Part shown: in pieces, positions 1-8,538 of the stretch | Layout: every line of letters starts with the position of its first letter | Position numbering within the stretch: position 1 is the first letter of the stretch | Assembly: GCF_000269905.1 (NCBI RefSeq) | Contig: NZ_AKIF01000001.1 | Location: forward strand, 1 to 60,240 | Reading direction: 5' to 3' | Source of the DNA: Alkalibacillus haloalkaliphilus C5 | Lineage (GTDB): Bacteria; Bacillota; Bacilli; Bacillales; Alkalibacillaceae | Length of the DNA: 60,240 bases | Notes under the pieces: model-generated | What the model was told of the DNA's origin: nothing | The model's input: only the letters and a program-made list of their open reading frames with translations | Database searches by the model: none | Translations under genes and position numbers: made by a program

Positions 1-112
1 GGGTAAAAGCGTCCAACGTAGCTGTACATTTTTTCACTTAAAAGGTTGTGTATCTCTTACCTGAACCGTTGGTACCAGGCGATCCGCTCTCCCTAACAAA
101 TATTTTAGAGCC
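1..112. other. No recognisable gene at window start
   Basis: I see no convincing coding frame, RNA gene or promoter here. It lies beyond the terminator of the FMN reductase gene. A short reverse-strand stretch reads loosely like a P-loop (NGSGK), but stops follow at once. Confidence 0.3.
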
Positions 113-147
113 ACAAAAAAAGCCGAACGGATCGTATCCATTCGACT
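113..147 (-). terminator. Rho-independent terminator of the FMN reductase gene
   Basis: On the minus strand an 11-bp stem (arms 137-147 and 121-131, three G-U pairs) with a 5-base loop runs into a T tract (114-120). It follows the stop of the flavin reductase gene. Confidence 0.85.
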
Positions 148-157
148 TTCACTAAGC

Positions 158-724
158 TTATGCACGAACTAATTTTGCTTCAACTTGAACAAATAGTGCA
201 TCTAGCATCTTTTTATAATTTTCAACCTCGAATTCCGGCAAATGAAGGTTACCATTGTCATCTAACATATCATAAATACCACTAATCATAACACGTGGTT
301 GTGCAGGTACTTGAACACCTAAGTGGCTTAACACTTCACGTAAATGAAGCTGTGCTTGAATCGTTCCACTCTGTCCTGGTGTACCACCAATCACACCAGC
401 TACTTTTCCTCCGATTGAATTATCTCCAGCTGGTCTAGTCATCCAATCGATTGCATTTTTTAAAGGCCCTGAGTACGAACCATTATATTGAGGTGTAGCA
501 AACAAAACAATATCTGCACCTTCAATTTGGTCTTTTAACCTTTGTACACTTTCAGGAACTGGTTTTTCTATATCTTCATTAAATACTGGAACATCTGAAT
601 AATCTGCATACTCATATTCAACGTTCTCTGGAAGCATTGCTTTAACTAAATCTAATAATTTTTTATTAACTGAGTCTTTGCGTAAACTACCGCAAACACC
701 TACGATTTTTATTTGACGATCCAT
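158..724 (-). CDS. NAD(P)H-dependent FMN reductase / azoreductase-type flavoprotein
   Basis: A 188-aa flavodoxin-like protein of the NADPH-dependent FMN reductase family. These cytoplasmic enzymes use NAD(P)H to reduce bound FMN and then quinones, azo dyes or metals. The N-terminal phosphate loop GSLRKDSVNKKL (residues 12-23) and the central TPQYNGSYSGPLKNAIDW block (about 77-94) are the family's FMN-binding signatures, and the length is normal. The ATG has AGGAG ten bases upstream. It is monocistronic, with its own promoter at 776-804 and terminator at 113-147. The physiological substrate cannot be told from sequence. Confidence 0.85.
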   Translation of the reverse strand: MDRQIKIVGVCGSLRKDSVNKKLLDLVKAMLPENVEYEYADYSDVPVFNEDIEKPVPESVQRLKDQIEGADIVLFATPQYNGSYSGPLKNAIDWMTRPAGDNSIGGKVAGVIGGTPGQSGTIQAQLHLREVLSHLGVQVPAQPRVMISGIYDMLDDNGNLHLPEFEVENYKKMLDALFVQVEAKLVRA

Positions 725-775
725 AACTATGTCACTCCTATATTAAGTCTATTAATTTCATCGTAAATGTTTCAT

Positions 776-804
776 ATTATAAGCGCAAACATCTTGCTTG
801 TCCA
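776..804 (-). promoter_or_regulatory. Sigma-A promoter for the FMN reductase gene
   Basis: On the minus strand TGGACA (799-804) and TATAAT (776-781) are separated by 17 bases, near consensus, about 50 bases before the ATG. Confidence 0.6.
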
Positions 805-812
805 CACCAGTT

Positions 813-1298
813 TTACTCACCTAATTTATAGACTAAAACAATCGCAGTAAAAAAAGACAGACTCATATACATAAGAAATGTATTAACATTATACAATTGG
901 TGATTCATATGACTAGATAAGAATAATGTTGACACAGAATCAATATAATCCCAATCAATGTAACCAAACTGACTTTCGAATAAATCTATTATTTGCTGAC
1001 GATATTTTTCAATAGATTTCTGCTGGTAACTGATCGCAATACCCCAATGAACTGATACAAAAATCGCCGATATAATTAACCAATGACCTAATACATACGG
1101 TCGCAAAAATTCATACCATAAATAGACTAAGTAAAAAAATAAACCGATTAACAAAACCATAAATGGTAATGCTCGGTTCACGGAATCTACCTGTTGTCCG
1201 GGAAGGGTACTCATCGATCCAACTTGTAAAAACATAGCAAAGACTAGCACTGTAATAATAATTAATAAAGACGTTGGTCGACCTAACAGTTTCTTCAA
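813..1298 (-). CDS. Hypothetical four-helix membrane protein
   Basis: 161 residues that I cannot assign to a named family. It begins with a basic N-terminus and a hydrophobic helix (about 9-29). Further helices lie near 43-64, 70-88 and 134-157, with a soluble loop (about 90-130) between the last two. The start is a TTG preceded by GGAGGGG six bases away; no better start exists. The stop lies just beyond the promoter of the FMN reductase gene. No clear terminator follows. Confidence 0.6.
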   Translation of the reverse strand: MKKLLGRPTSLLIIITVLVFAMFLQVGSMSTLPGQQVDSVNRALPFMVLLIGLFFYLVYLWYEFLRPYVLGHWLIISAIFVSVHWGIAISYQQKSIEKYRQQIIDLFESQFGYIDWDYIDSVSTLFLSSHMNHQLYNVNTFLMYMSLSFFTAIVLVYKLGE

Positions 1299-1370
1299 CT
1301 AAATCCCCTCCACCATCAACTGTTTTTCATATTTTATGAAAACGGAAGGGGAATTAGACTAAAGCCAAGT

Positions 1371-1541
1371 TTAAAACCATGTTGATAATATTAGAAAGAT
1401 TACAGCCACCAACCCAGCTAAAATAAACCACGAATACATCTGTTTAGGCCATCTAATAACATCAACTATTATGAAGACGACAACACCTACCAATATAGGC
1501 GGAATTAATAAGTAAGCTAAATACGCAATAACATTCATCAT
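1371..1541 (-). CDS. Small two-helix membrane protein
   Basis: 56 residues with two hydrophobic helices (about 4-24 and 34-54) joined by a short basic/aromatic loop (RWPKQMYSW). I start it at the first of two adjacent ATGs because GGAGGA lies nine bases upstream; the longer frame would place the ribosome site inside the coding region. It follows the ywgA terminator closely. Function unknown. Confidence 0.6.
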   Translation of the reverse strand: MMNVIAYLAYLLIPPILVGVVVFIIVDVIRWPKQMYSWFILAGLVAVIFLILSTWF

Positions 1542-1560
1542 CTTTAAAAATCCTCCATAC

Positions 1561-1590
1561 AAAAAAGAAGAGGTTACCCACCCCTTCTTT
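1561..1590 (-). terminator. Terminator after ywfO-ywgA
   Basis: On the minus strand AAAGAAGGGG pairs with CCTCTTCTTT across a 7-base loop and is followed by T residues. It closes the ywfO-ywgA unit just before the small membrane gene. Confidence 0.75.
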
Positions 1591-1593
1591 ATA

Positions 1594-2088
1594 CTAGTGT
1601 TTCATATCATGAATAAAGCGCCATGCTTCTTCAAAATCCGCTTCAGTATAGTTCTGTTGGCTTTTAACTGTACGCACTTTATCTTCTATTTCTTCTTTAG
1701 AGAAGTTATCAAAATACAACATTGTCGATACTAACTCTAAAAATTTTGAGCTTTGTTCGTCCATTTTTTGAATAACTGAGCCCATATTCGATGTCGTGAC
1801 ACCAGATTCACTTAGGAAGCCTGCACCACGGTCTGTTAAATGATAACGATATTGATAATAGCCTTTTTCTTTTTCTTTCGCTTCATCTAAGAAACCTAAA
1901 TTACAAAGCTCTTCAATTCGTGTAGATAATTCTTCAGAATAAGGACCATAAAAATGAAATGAATAACGCTCAGAAAAATCAAAGCCACACTTTTTTAAGA
2001 TATACACCATTTTTTGCAGTCTTTTACGACCTACTACTTCTTGTGCTTGTTCAAAAAACGCCATTAGCCTCGCGTGATCCTCTAACAT
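1594..2088 (-). CDS. ywgA: YwgA family protein
   Basis: 164 residues, matching the Bacillus YwgA family in length and start (MLEDHARLMAFFEQAQEVVGR). The N-terminal part reads like a winged-helix fold (GRKRLQKMVYILKK, residues 20-33), but its biochemical role is not established. I chose ATG 2088 rather than the upstream GTG because GGAG then sits eight bases away. That ribosome site overlaps the stop of the upstream HD-domain gene, so the two are probably translationally coupled. The ywfO-ywgA pairing is conserved in Bacillus, which supports both names. Confidence 0.85.
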   Translation of the reverse strand: MLEDHARLMAFFEQAQEVVGRKRLQKMVYILKKCGFDFSERYSFHFYGPYSEELSTRIEELCNLGFLDEAKEKEKGYYQYRYHLTDRGAGFLSESGVTTSNMGSVIQKMDEQSSKFLELVSTMLYFDNFSKEEIEDKVRTVKSQQNYTEADFEEAWRFIHDMKH

Positions 2089-2100
2089 GAACACAACTCC

Positions 2101-3399
2101 TTACCCTTTCAAAATTTCATATATCCGCTTCTTGATGTCGCTTTCTTCTGGAAGTTGCTCTATTAAATCTTTAGCAAAATATAATTTATGATCTGTTCGT
2201 TTCTTACCTGATATCGATTCAACTATATCAGATTGACGTGATAGCTCTTTTAACTCACCTGTCGGTAATTGTAGGTGAATTGGAAGACGTTCTTCTTCCT
2301 CACCAGGTCGATAGAAATCATACGGCAAATCAGATGAAGAATCCACTTCTAAATAATAGGTAGGATCAACTCCTGCCTCATTAAAACACTCTTTTAAGTC
2401 GATTAGCTCTTTATATTGATTACCAGGATCGAATTCAACATATTTGAATAAGTCGCGATCAACAAATCGACGACACAAATCAGATAAGATTGCATCCTCT
2501 TCTTCTTTCCATATGTGGAAATAATAAATTACCACATTCTCATCTAACTTTAAATAGTCCTCTAAGCTCACTTCTTTTAAGAAGAAGCTTTCAAAGTGCG
2601 TCGGTTTCAGCTTGAACTCATATTCATTGGCTATATATAATTCTTTAGCTCGATGTAAAATTTTAGATAATATAACTTCCGCACTTCGCGTTACCGGATG
2701 AAAATAAACTTGCCAATACATTTGATATCGGCTCATAATGTAGTCTTCTACAGCATGCATACCGCTTTCTTTAATAACCATTTGATCTTCCATAGGACGC
2801 ATGACACGTAATATGCGTTCCATATCAAAATGGCCATAACTTACTCCAGTGAAGTATGCATCACGTTGTAAGTAATCCATTCGATCAGCATCAATTTGAC
2901 TGGAGATGAGACTGACTACTAATTTATTTGAATATGTCTTATGTATAACATCGGCAACATCTTGGGGAAAGTTTTCATCTACACGACGTAAAATTTCATT
3001 AACTTTCGTATCACCTAGAATAATCGCTCTCGTAAAGTCTTCATGATCCAAATCAAATACTTTCTCAAACGAATGAGAAAACGGTCCATGCCCTAAATCA
3101 TGAAGCAACGCAGCGCACAAACATAATAAGCGTTCATCATCATCCCAAAATGGTTGGTCACGGAAGTTCTCAATAATTCTGCGCACAATTTCATATACAC
3201 CTAAAGAATGATTAAAACGACTATGCTCTGCACCGTGGAAAGTTAAATACGTCGTACCTAATTGTTTAATTCGTCTCAGACGCTGAAACTCAGGTGTACC
3301 AATCAAGTCCCAAATCACTCGATCACGGACGTGAATATAGCGGTGAACAGGGTCTTTAAACACCTTTTCTTCATGTAATTTTTCATCACGATATGCCAT
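2101..3399 (-). CDS. ywfO: HD-domain phosphohydrolase YwfO
   Basis: 432 residues, the usual length for YwfO. The HD superfamily metal site is visible: H of AEHSRFNHSLG (about 65-75), HD of LLHDLGHGPFSHSFE (about 105-119), and a distal D in SSQIDADRMDYLQRDA. Relatives hydrolyse (d)NTPs or nucleotide phosphates. A C-terminal helical region follows. ATG 3399 is chosen over an upstream TTG because MAYRDEKLHEEKVFKDPVHRY matches the family N-terminus and an AGGTCGG site precedes it. It is first in a two-gene unit with ywgA. The physiological nucleotide is inferred only. Confidence 0.88.
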   Translation of the reverse strand: MAYRDEKLHEEKVFKDPVHRYIHVRDRVIWDLIGTPEFQRLRRIKQLGTTYLTFHGAEHSRFNHSLGVYEIVRRIIENFRDQPFWDDDERLLCLCAALLHDLGHGPFSHSFEKVFDLDHEDFTRAIILGDTKVNEILRRVDENFPQDVADVIHKTYSNKLVVSLISSQIDADRMDYLQRDAYFTGVSYGHFDMERILRVMRPMEDQMVIKESGMHAVEDYIMSRYQMYWQVYFHPVTRSAEVILSKILHRAKELYIANEYEFKLKPTHFESFFLKEVSLEDYLKLDENVVIYYFHIWKEEEDAILSDLCRRFVDRDLFKYVEFDPGNQYKELIDLKECFNEAGVDPTYYLEVDSSSDLPYDFYRPGEEEERLPIHLQLPTGELKELSRQSDIVESISGKKRTDHKLYFAKDLIEQLPEESDIKKRIYEILKG

Positions 3400-3495
3400 T
3401 TTTCCCGACCTTTCTATCAATCTCTACATCTTAAAATTATTATAGCTTTTTTCGAGTTTAAATAAAACAGATTCTCTATTTAAATCTAATCATAA

Positions 3496-4401
3496 TTAAA
3501 ATTGTTGCCATAATTGTTGCAACCACTCCGCTTCTTCAACTGACACTTTTTCGAATTGAACGGTTGTACCTGGAGCCATTTGGGCAAGTTTCCAATGGTC
3601 AGCAGAAATAACGGTGCCTATAGTAGTATAACCACCAGTTGTTTGACTGTCAGCTAACAAAATCATGGGCTGACCATCAGCTGGAACTTGAATGGTTCCA
3701 TAAGTAACAACATCCGACACGATATCAGCCGTACTATTATGGACTAAAGGGGCGCCTTCTAACATACACCCCATACGGTCACCTTTTTTAAATACGTAAC
3801 TAGATTGATAGAATTTTGATACAGAAGCAGTTGTGAACTCGAGTTCCATCTGACTTGCAATGACCCTTAATGTCACTTTTTTCGTTAGTATAGGGCGTAA
3901 ATCCCGACGCAAAGAACTAAAAGAAGGCTGATCACCTTCAACTTGACCTACTTTAACAACGTCTCCTTCTACTAACCTACTACCCATTTTTCCTTTCTCA
4001 AAAGTAGATTGGCTACCTAGCCACACCTCTGACTGTATGCCTCCAGCAACACAAAGATAAGCCCTCATACCTTGGATTGGTCTTTCAAAAATTAATTGCT
4101 GCCCTTGTTGAACTTTGATCGTTTCCCATAAAGGAACAGGTTCATAGTCAATATGCGCTGCTAAATCCCCACCCGTGACACAAATGACAGTATCATATTT
4201 GAAAGTCAATTCAGTGCCACCAAACGTAATCTCAAGTGCGGCAAAACCATCTTCATTATTTAATAGGCGATTTCCCATAATTAAAGCATAACGATCCATT
4301 GCACCTGAGGCTGGCACACCTAAATGTTGATAACCAGGCCTTCCTAAATCTTGAACAGATAGAAACAAACCTGGTTTACTGACTTGAATTAATTGTTCCA
4401 T
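3496..4401 (-). CDS. pxpC: 5-oxoprolinase subunit PxpC (biotin-dependent carboxylase-like)
   Basis: 301 residues of the KipA/allophanate hydrolase subunit 2 family, now known as subunit C of the ATP-dependent 5-oxoprolinase PxpABC, which opens 5-oxo-L-proline to glutamate in the cytoplasm. Family landmarks are VQDLGRPGYQHLGVPASGAMD (about residues 16-36), the GG-rich core, and DSQTTGGYTTIG near the C-terminus. It is the last gene of pcp-pxpB-pxpA-pxpC and starts at ATG with AGGTGATG upstream. A perfect 20-bp palindrome (4419-4438) separates it from pxpA, so pxpC may be separately controlled. Confidence 0.9.
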   Translation of the reverse strand: MEQLIQVSKPGLFLSVQDLGRPGYQHLGVPASGAMDRYALIMGNRLLNNEDGFAALEITFGGTELTFKYDTVICVTGGDLAAHIDYEPVPLWETIKVQQGQQLIFERPIQGMRAYLCVAGGIQSEVWLGSQSTFEKGKMGSRLVEGDVVKVGQVEGDQPSFSSLRRDLRPILTKKVTLRVIASQMELEFTTASVSKFYQSSYVFKKGDRMGCMLEGAPLVHNSTADIVSDVVTYGTIQVPADGQPMILLADSQTTGGYTTIGTVISADHWKLAQMAPGTTVQFEKVSVEEAEWLQQLWQQF

Positions 4402-4418
4402 TCACATCACCTAACATT

Positions 4419-4438
4419 TTAATCAAACGTTTGATTAA
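4419..4438. promoter_or_regulatory. 20-bp perfect palindrome between pxpA and pxpC
   Basis: TTAATCAAACGTTTGATTAA overlaps the pxpA stop codon and ends just before the pxpC ribosome site. The same core occurs at 10845-10872 and 40060-40075. The central CAAACGTTTG resembles LacI/PurR-type or TetR-type operators; which protein binds is unknown. Confidence 0.55.
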
Positions 4439-5193
4439 TAATTAATTGCTTGCACATTAACACGGTTTGCTTCTAACATATCACGTATAGCTTTAGCATG
4501 ATGATAAGCTGACTGTCCGTCCCCATGAAAACAAAGAGTATCTGCTTGCATTGGTATCTTCTTATTTGTAGCAGTCGTCACTACTCCTTCGAAAATCAAT
4601 TCACTTACTTGTTTTTTAATTGATTCTAGACTAGTAAGCACTGCACCATCATATTGACGGGAAGTTAAAAGACCCTCCTCTGTATACGTACGATCTGCAA
4701 ATACTTCAGAAGCGTATGCTAAATCTAGCTTCTTAGCCGCTTCAATTAATTGACTATTAGCCAAACCATACAACACTAATTGTGGATCAACATCTTTTAC
4801 TGCTTGTACGATCGCTAATGCTAGGTTTCGATTTTTAGCCGCTTCGTTATACAAAGCACCATGTGGTTTAACGTGGTGTAATTGAATGCCTTCAACCATA
4901 CAAAAAGCTTTTACTGCTCCAATTTGATAAACGACTAACTGGTAAACTTCTTCAGCCGGAATGTCCATGTTTCGTCGACCAAACCCGAGTAAGTCTGGAT
5001 ATCCAGGATGAGCCCCTATAGCTACGTTAGCCTCTTTTGCCAGTTTAATCGCTTGTGGAATCGTGCGATAATCCCCAGCATGATAACCACAAGCAACATT
5101 AGCTGATGTAATAACACCCATCAGCTTCTCATCATCACCCAAAGTGTACTGGCCAAAACTCTCTCCTAAATCAGCATTAATATCAATTTTCAA
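4435..5193 (-). CDS. pxpA: 5-oxoprolinase subunit PxpA (LamB/YcsF family)
   Basis: 252 residues, a full-length LamB/YcsF protein with the conserved blocks INADLGESFG (about 4-13), ACGYHAGD, GAHPGYPD, HVKPHGALYN and FHGDGQ. These carry the Asp/His residues of the metal-dependent TIM-barrel-like fold. As subunit A it works with PxpB and PxpC in ATP-dependent hydrolysis of 5-oxoproline. I place the start at TTG 5193, giving MKIDINADLGES as in the family, with GGTGGGG upstream; the GTG four codons earlier overlaps that site. It lies 14 bases after pxpB. Confidence 0.9.
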   Translation of the reverse strand: MKIDINADLGESFGQYTLGDDEKLMGVITSANVACGYHAGDYRTIPQAIKLAKEANVAIGAHPGYPDLLGFGRRNMDIPAEEVYQLVVYQIGAVKAFCMVEGIQLHHVKPHGALYNEAAKNRNLALAIVQAVKDVDPQLVLYGLANSQLIEAAKKLDLAYASEVFADRTYTEEGLLTSRQYDGAVLTSLESIKKQVSELIFEGVVTTATNKKIPMQADTLCFHGDGQSAYHHAKAIRDMLEANRVNVQAINY

Positions 5194-5207
5194 ACTTAGC
5201 CCCACCT

Positions 5208-5915
5208 TTAGTGAATAAAGTCTTCAACACGCCCCTTCTCATCAATCCAATCGTACTCTGAACGTGTTACTGAGTAGAATTTCAGTTGATCACCTACTTC
5301 AAACAAAGCAAGTTGTTCTCGTTTAACATCAAACAGTTTGATCGGTGTATTGCCAATAATGTGCCAACCTCCTGGTGATGACACTGGGTAAACCCCTGTT
5401 TGCTTACCTGCAATGCCTACACTACCTCGGGGTACTTCTGCACGCGGAGTTTGTAAGCGTGGTGTTTCAAGTTTATCATCTAATCCACCTAAATACGGAA
5501 AACCAGGTAAAAAGCCTACCATATAAACTAAATAATTTGGGTCACTATGTCGTTCAATCACCTCCTGTTGAGACATCGTGTGAAACTCAGCTAATGATTG
5601 AAGATCTGGGGCAAACTCACCCTCATAACAGACAGGTAGTTTAATAACCTTTTGTTCTCTTAAACCTTCTTCTAATTGAACAGTTTTCAATATATCTTGA
5701 ACACATTGTTCAACCTCAAAGTATGACACCGTTCGCCAATTATAATAAACAGCCACAGAACGGTATGTAGGAACTAGGTCTGTCACATATGGAATGTGAG
5801 CACGCTTCAAACTTTTATAAGTTGCTATTACTTTCTCATGCAATGTTTTTGATATTTCATCACCGAACGTAATAATTAAAGCTTGATTACCTAATGGGTG
5901 TAATGAATAATCCAT
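5208..5915 (-). CDS. pxpB: 5-oxoprolinase subunit PxpB (KipI-like)
   Basis: 235 residues, the KipI/allophanate hydrolase subunit 1 family. Signature segments are VGFLPGFPYLGGLD (about 131-144), PRAEVPRGSVGIAG, and SSPGGWHIIGNTP. It partners PxpC to form the part of PxpABC that phosphorylates and opens 5-oxoproline. Its ATG shares one base with the pcp stop codon (TAATG), so translation is likely coupled. In B. subtilis the homologue KipI also inhibits the sporulation kinase KinA; nothing here tests that role. Confidence 0.9.
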   Translation of the reverse strand: MDYSLHPLGNQALIITFGDEISKTLHEKVIATYKSLKRAHIPYVTDLVPTYRSVAVYYNWRTVSYFEVEQCVQDILKTVQLEEGLREQKVIKLPVCYEGEFAPDLQSLAEFHTMSQQEVIERHSDPNYLVYMVGFLPGFPYLGGLDDKLETPRLQTPRAEVPRGSVGIAGKQTGVYPVSSPGGWHIIGNTPIKLFDVKREQLALFEVGDQLKFYSVTRSEYDWIDEKGRVEDFIH

Positions 5916-6529
5916 TAATGTTCATCCTTTATACAAGTTAAACAAACTGAAACCGCTTCATTTAAATCTGTTTGTGACCAACTAGGTACTTTCCCATGTT
6001 CTATTGCCAACTCGTGAGAAGCCGGTATATGAATAAACCCAGCTGGAATTCTTTTATTTTGTTTTTCAATATAATTTAAAGTTTGGTACATAACATGATT
6101 ACACAAATATGTCCCGGCAGAATTAGAAATTTCAGCTGGATACCCTTTTTCCTTTAACTCATTTACCATTTTATGAATCGGTAACGTACCAAACAGCCCA
6201 TCAGATCCCCCTTCAACAATTGGTTCTCCACTTGGAATACGCCCATGATTATCCGGTTCTCCACCATCGTTACAATTAATCGCAATTCTTTCAGGCGTTA
6301 CTTTGGCCCTACCTCCAGCCAAGCCAAGTGACACAATCGCATCAGGCTTAGTTTCTTCAATTGCTTTAAGCAATTTTTTCCCGCTCGTTGAAAAATCAAC
6401 TGGCAATACTCTAGTCACAACTTCATAACCATTAATCGTATCTCCATCTAAGTGCTTAACGACTTCCATCGTTGGGTTTAGTTTAAAATTTAAAAATGGT
6501 TCAAATCCTGTTAATAATAACTTTTTCAT
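5915..6529 (-). CDS. pcp: Pyrrolidone-carboxylate peptidase
   Basis: 204 residues, a complete peptidase C15. It removes N-terminal pyroglutamate from peptides in the cytoplasm, releasing 5-oxoproline. The Glu-Cys-His triad is visible: Glu in VTPERIAINCND, Cys in GTYLCNHVMYQ, and His in GFIHIPASHE. It begins with the family motif LLTGFEPF. It is first in the operon with pxpBAC, whose product hydrolyses the 5-oxoproline it makes, so the operon would form a peptide-to-glutamate salvage route. The start is ATG with AGGTGATT upstream. Confidence 0.95.
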   Translation of the reverse strand: MKKLLLTGFEPFLNFKLNPTMEVVKHLDGDTINGYEVVTRVLPVDFSTSGKKLLKAIEETKPDAIVSLGLAGGRAKVTPERIAINCNDGGEPDNHGRIPSGEPIVEGGSDGLFGTLPIHKMVNELKEKGYPAEISNSAGTYLCNHVMYQTLNYIEKQNKRIPAGFIHIPASHELAIEHGKVPSWSQTDLNEAVSVCLTCIKDEH

Positions 6530-6633
6530 TTAATCACCTTCAATTTTTCTTAATATTGTTTCTATTTTAGCACTTATACCGAGTAATTTGTAACTGTTTC
6601 TTTACCCGTGCTTTTTCTATTCTTGCAACGATT

Positions 6634-6642
6634 TGTTATAAT
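6634..6642 (+). promoter_or_regulatory. Extended -10 promoter of lipL
   Basis: TGTTATAAT carries a TG dinucleotide one base before a perfect TATAAT, 34 bases upstream of the lipL ATG. The -35 region is weak (near TTTCTA), as expected for an extended -10 promoter. Confidence 0.55.
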
Positions 6643-6676
6643 ATAAGACAGCTTATATGAAGAGGAACGATCTGAG

Positions 6677-7510
6677 ATGAATCATAAATTGTTAGACATT
6701 AATCAAATAAGGTTTATAGATCATAGTGATCCTAGCCTATCAACCATTTCACAGTCCTTCGCAACTGATGATGCCCTTTGCTTATCTGTCAGTCAGTCAA
6801 TGGAAACCGTTATGCGCTATTGGGTTCATGAACCAACAATCGTTTTAGGTATTCCTGACAGTCGTTTACCGCATATACAAGATGGCGTTCATTATTTAAG
6901 TGAACAAGGTTATAATGTGATCATTCGTAATTCTGGAGGTCTTGCTGTTGCGTTAGATGAAGGGGTGTTAAACATATCTTTAATTTTCCCTGACACAAAG
7001 CAAAGCGACATACATGATGGGTATGAAGCAATGGTCGAATTCATAAAATGGTTATTCCAAGATGAAGAGCCAATAATTGAAGCTTATGAAATCGAACAGT
7101 CGTACTGCCCCGGCTCATATGATCTAAGTATTAATGGAAAAAAATTTGCCGGCATCTCACAGAGACGAGTGAAAAATGGGTCAGCTGTACAAATTTATTT
7201 ATGTGTTGAAGGCGATGGGAGCGAACGTGCAGAACTACTCAAGCAGTTTTACAACAAGTCTTTAAAAGGTGAACAAACGAAATTTAATTATCCTAACGTT
7301 AACCCAGAAGTAATGGCATCACTAGAACAATTATTAAATAAAAAAATAACCGTCTCACAAATAAAAGAGCAAATTTTAAATCGCCTCAGTTCTGAACAAA
7401 TTGATGTTATTCACCAGCCGTTAAACGAGCAAGAATTAAACTGGTATGAATCAAGGCAAGAGTTAATGCAAAAACGCAATAAAGACCTTTCGTTAACAAA
7501 ACGTTCATAA
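6677..7510 (+). CDS. lipL: Octanoyl-[GcvH]:protein N-octanoyltransferase
   Basis: 277 residues of the lipoate/biotin ligase fold, matching LipL (YwfL). LipL moves octanoate from GcvH to the E2 subunits of 2-oxoacid dehydrogenases during lipoate synthesis. The acyl-binding RNSGGLAV block (residues 84-91) and the candidate nucleophile Cys144 in SYCPGSYDL fit LipL; the following K of NGKKFAGISQRR is also a family feature. Length is typical (about 280). It is divergent from pcp, with an extended -10 promoter. A generic lipoate ligase is less likely because of the Cys. Confidence 0.85.
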   Translation: MNHKLLDINQIRFIDHSDPSLSTISQSFATDDALCLSVSQSMETVMRYWVHEPTIVLGIPDSRLPHIQDGVHYLSEQGYNVIIRNSGGLAVALDEGVLNISLIFPDTKQSDIHDGYEAMVEFIKWLFQDEEPIIEAYEIEQSYCPGSYDLSINGKKFAGISQRRVKNGSAVQIYLCVEGDGSERAELLKQFYNKSLKGEQTKFNYPNVNPEVMASLEQLLNKKITVSQIKEQILNRLSSEQIDVIHQPLNEQELNWYESRQELMQKRNKDLSLTKRS

Positions 7511-7518
7511 CCATATCT

Positions 7519-7548
7519 TTTAACCTCTAATGCAGCTTGTGATATATT
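7519..7548 (+). promoter_or_regulatory. Candidate sigma-A promoter of hemQ
   Basis: TTTAAC (7519-7524) and TATATT (7543-7548) with an 18-base spacer, about 43 bases before the hemQ start. The match is moderate and no other evidence supports it. Confidence 0.35.
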
Positions 7549-7590
7549 ATTGTTGGAAACAATACAAGAGACTTAAGGAGAGTGACATAC

Positions 7591-8334
7591 ATGCCAGAAG
7601 CAGTAGAAACTTTAGATGGTTGGTATATGCTACATGACTTTAGACAAGTCGATTGGACAGCTTGGAAAAAAGCAAGTACAGAAGAGCGCGAACAAGCTAT
7701 TAGTGAACTCAATCACTTAATGGCGTCGTGGCAAGATGTTGAATCTGACAAGCTAGGTAGCTTTGGTTTTTATACAGTTGTCGGCCATAAAGCAGACTTA
7801 CTATTTTTAAACGTTCGACCAACAATGGAAGAGTTAACAGAGTTAGAAACATCACTTAATAAAACAAAAATGGCTGAGTTCTTTACACAACCTTATTCTT
7901 ACGTGTCTGTTGTTGAACTTTCAACTTATATGGCACAAGGAAAAGACCCAGACACAGACCCAGAAATTCAAGCGCGATTAAAGCCTATTTTACCTAAATG
8001 GAATCACGTATGCTTCTATCCAATGGACAAGCGTCGTGATGGTGATGACAATTGGTATATGATGTCTAAAGAAGACCGTGGAAAGCTAATGTATACACAT
8101 GGTATGACAGGTCGTAAATATGCTGGACACGTTCGCCAAATCATTACAGGAAGTCAAGGTTTAGACGACTGGGAATGGGGCGTAACATTATTTGCCCATG
8201 ACACATTACAATTTAAGAAATTAATTTATGAAATGCGTTTTGATGAAGTGAGCGCTCGCTTTGCAGAGTTTGGCTCCTTCTATATTGGACATCGCAAAGA
8301 ACGTGAAGAGTTAGAAAAAGTCATGCATGTATAA
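7591..8334 (+). CDS. hemQ: Coproheme decarboxylase HemQ
   Basis: 247 residues of the chlorite-dismutase-like family. In Gram-positive bacteria HemQ converts iron coproporphyrin III to protoheme with peroxide, the last step of the coproporphyrin-dependent heme pathway. Family landmarks are the start ([17 protein letters not shown]), DDNWYMMS containing the likely catalytic Tyr, [18 protein letters not shown] around the heme pocket, and [10 protein letters not shown] start it at ATG 7591 with AAGGAG upstream rather than the GTG three codons earlier. A strong terminator follows, so it is monocistronic. Confidence 0.93.
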   Translation: MPEAVETLDGWYMLHDFRQVDWTAWKKASTEEREQAISELNHLMASWQDVESDKLGSFGFYTVVGHKADLLFLNVRPTMEELTELETSLNKTKMAEFFTQPYSYVSVVELSTYMAQGKDPDTDPEIQARLKPILPKWNHVCFYPMDKRRDGDDNWYMMSKEDRGKLMYTHGMTGRKYAGHVRQIITGSQGLDDWEWGVTLFAHDTLQFKKLIYEMRFDEVSARFAEFGSFYIGHRKEREELEKVMHV

Positions 8335-8346
8335 AAAGTATATTTT

Positions 8347-8386
8347 AAAAGCCTTAAGTCACTCGTTGACTTAAGGCTTTTTTTTC
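8347..8386 (+). terminator. Strong terminator after hemQ
   Basis: AAAAGCCTTAAGTCA pairs with TGACTTAAGGCTTTT across a 5-base loop and runs into T8. Confidence 0.95.
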
Positions 8387-8538
8387 CGCTCCCCCGCTTT
8401 GTCTGAAAACATGTCCTACAAAATATACGACTTTATAACTTGTCCAGACAAATTTCTTCATTTAGGCAATCATCATTTCCCAACTTCTACATATACATGA
8501 AATAGTGATGGATATTGATTAAAAGAGGTGGTGGTTAA

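Noticed and set aside
61-112. Possible T-box or P-loop remnant (GGTACC, NGSGK)
   Set aside because: No terminator/antiterminator pair or downstream gene on the plus strand, and the minus frame stops at once.
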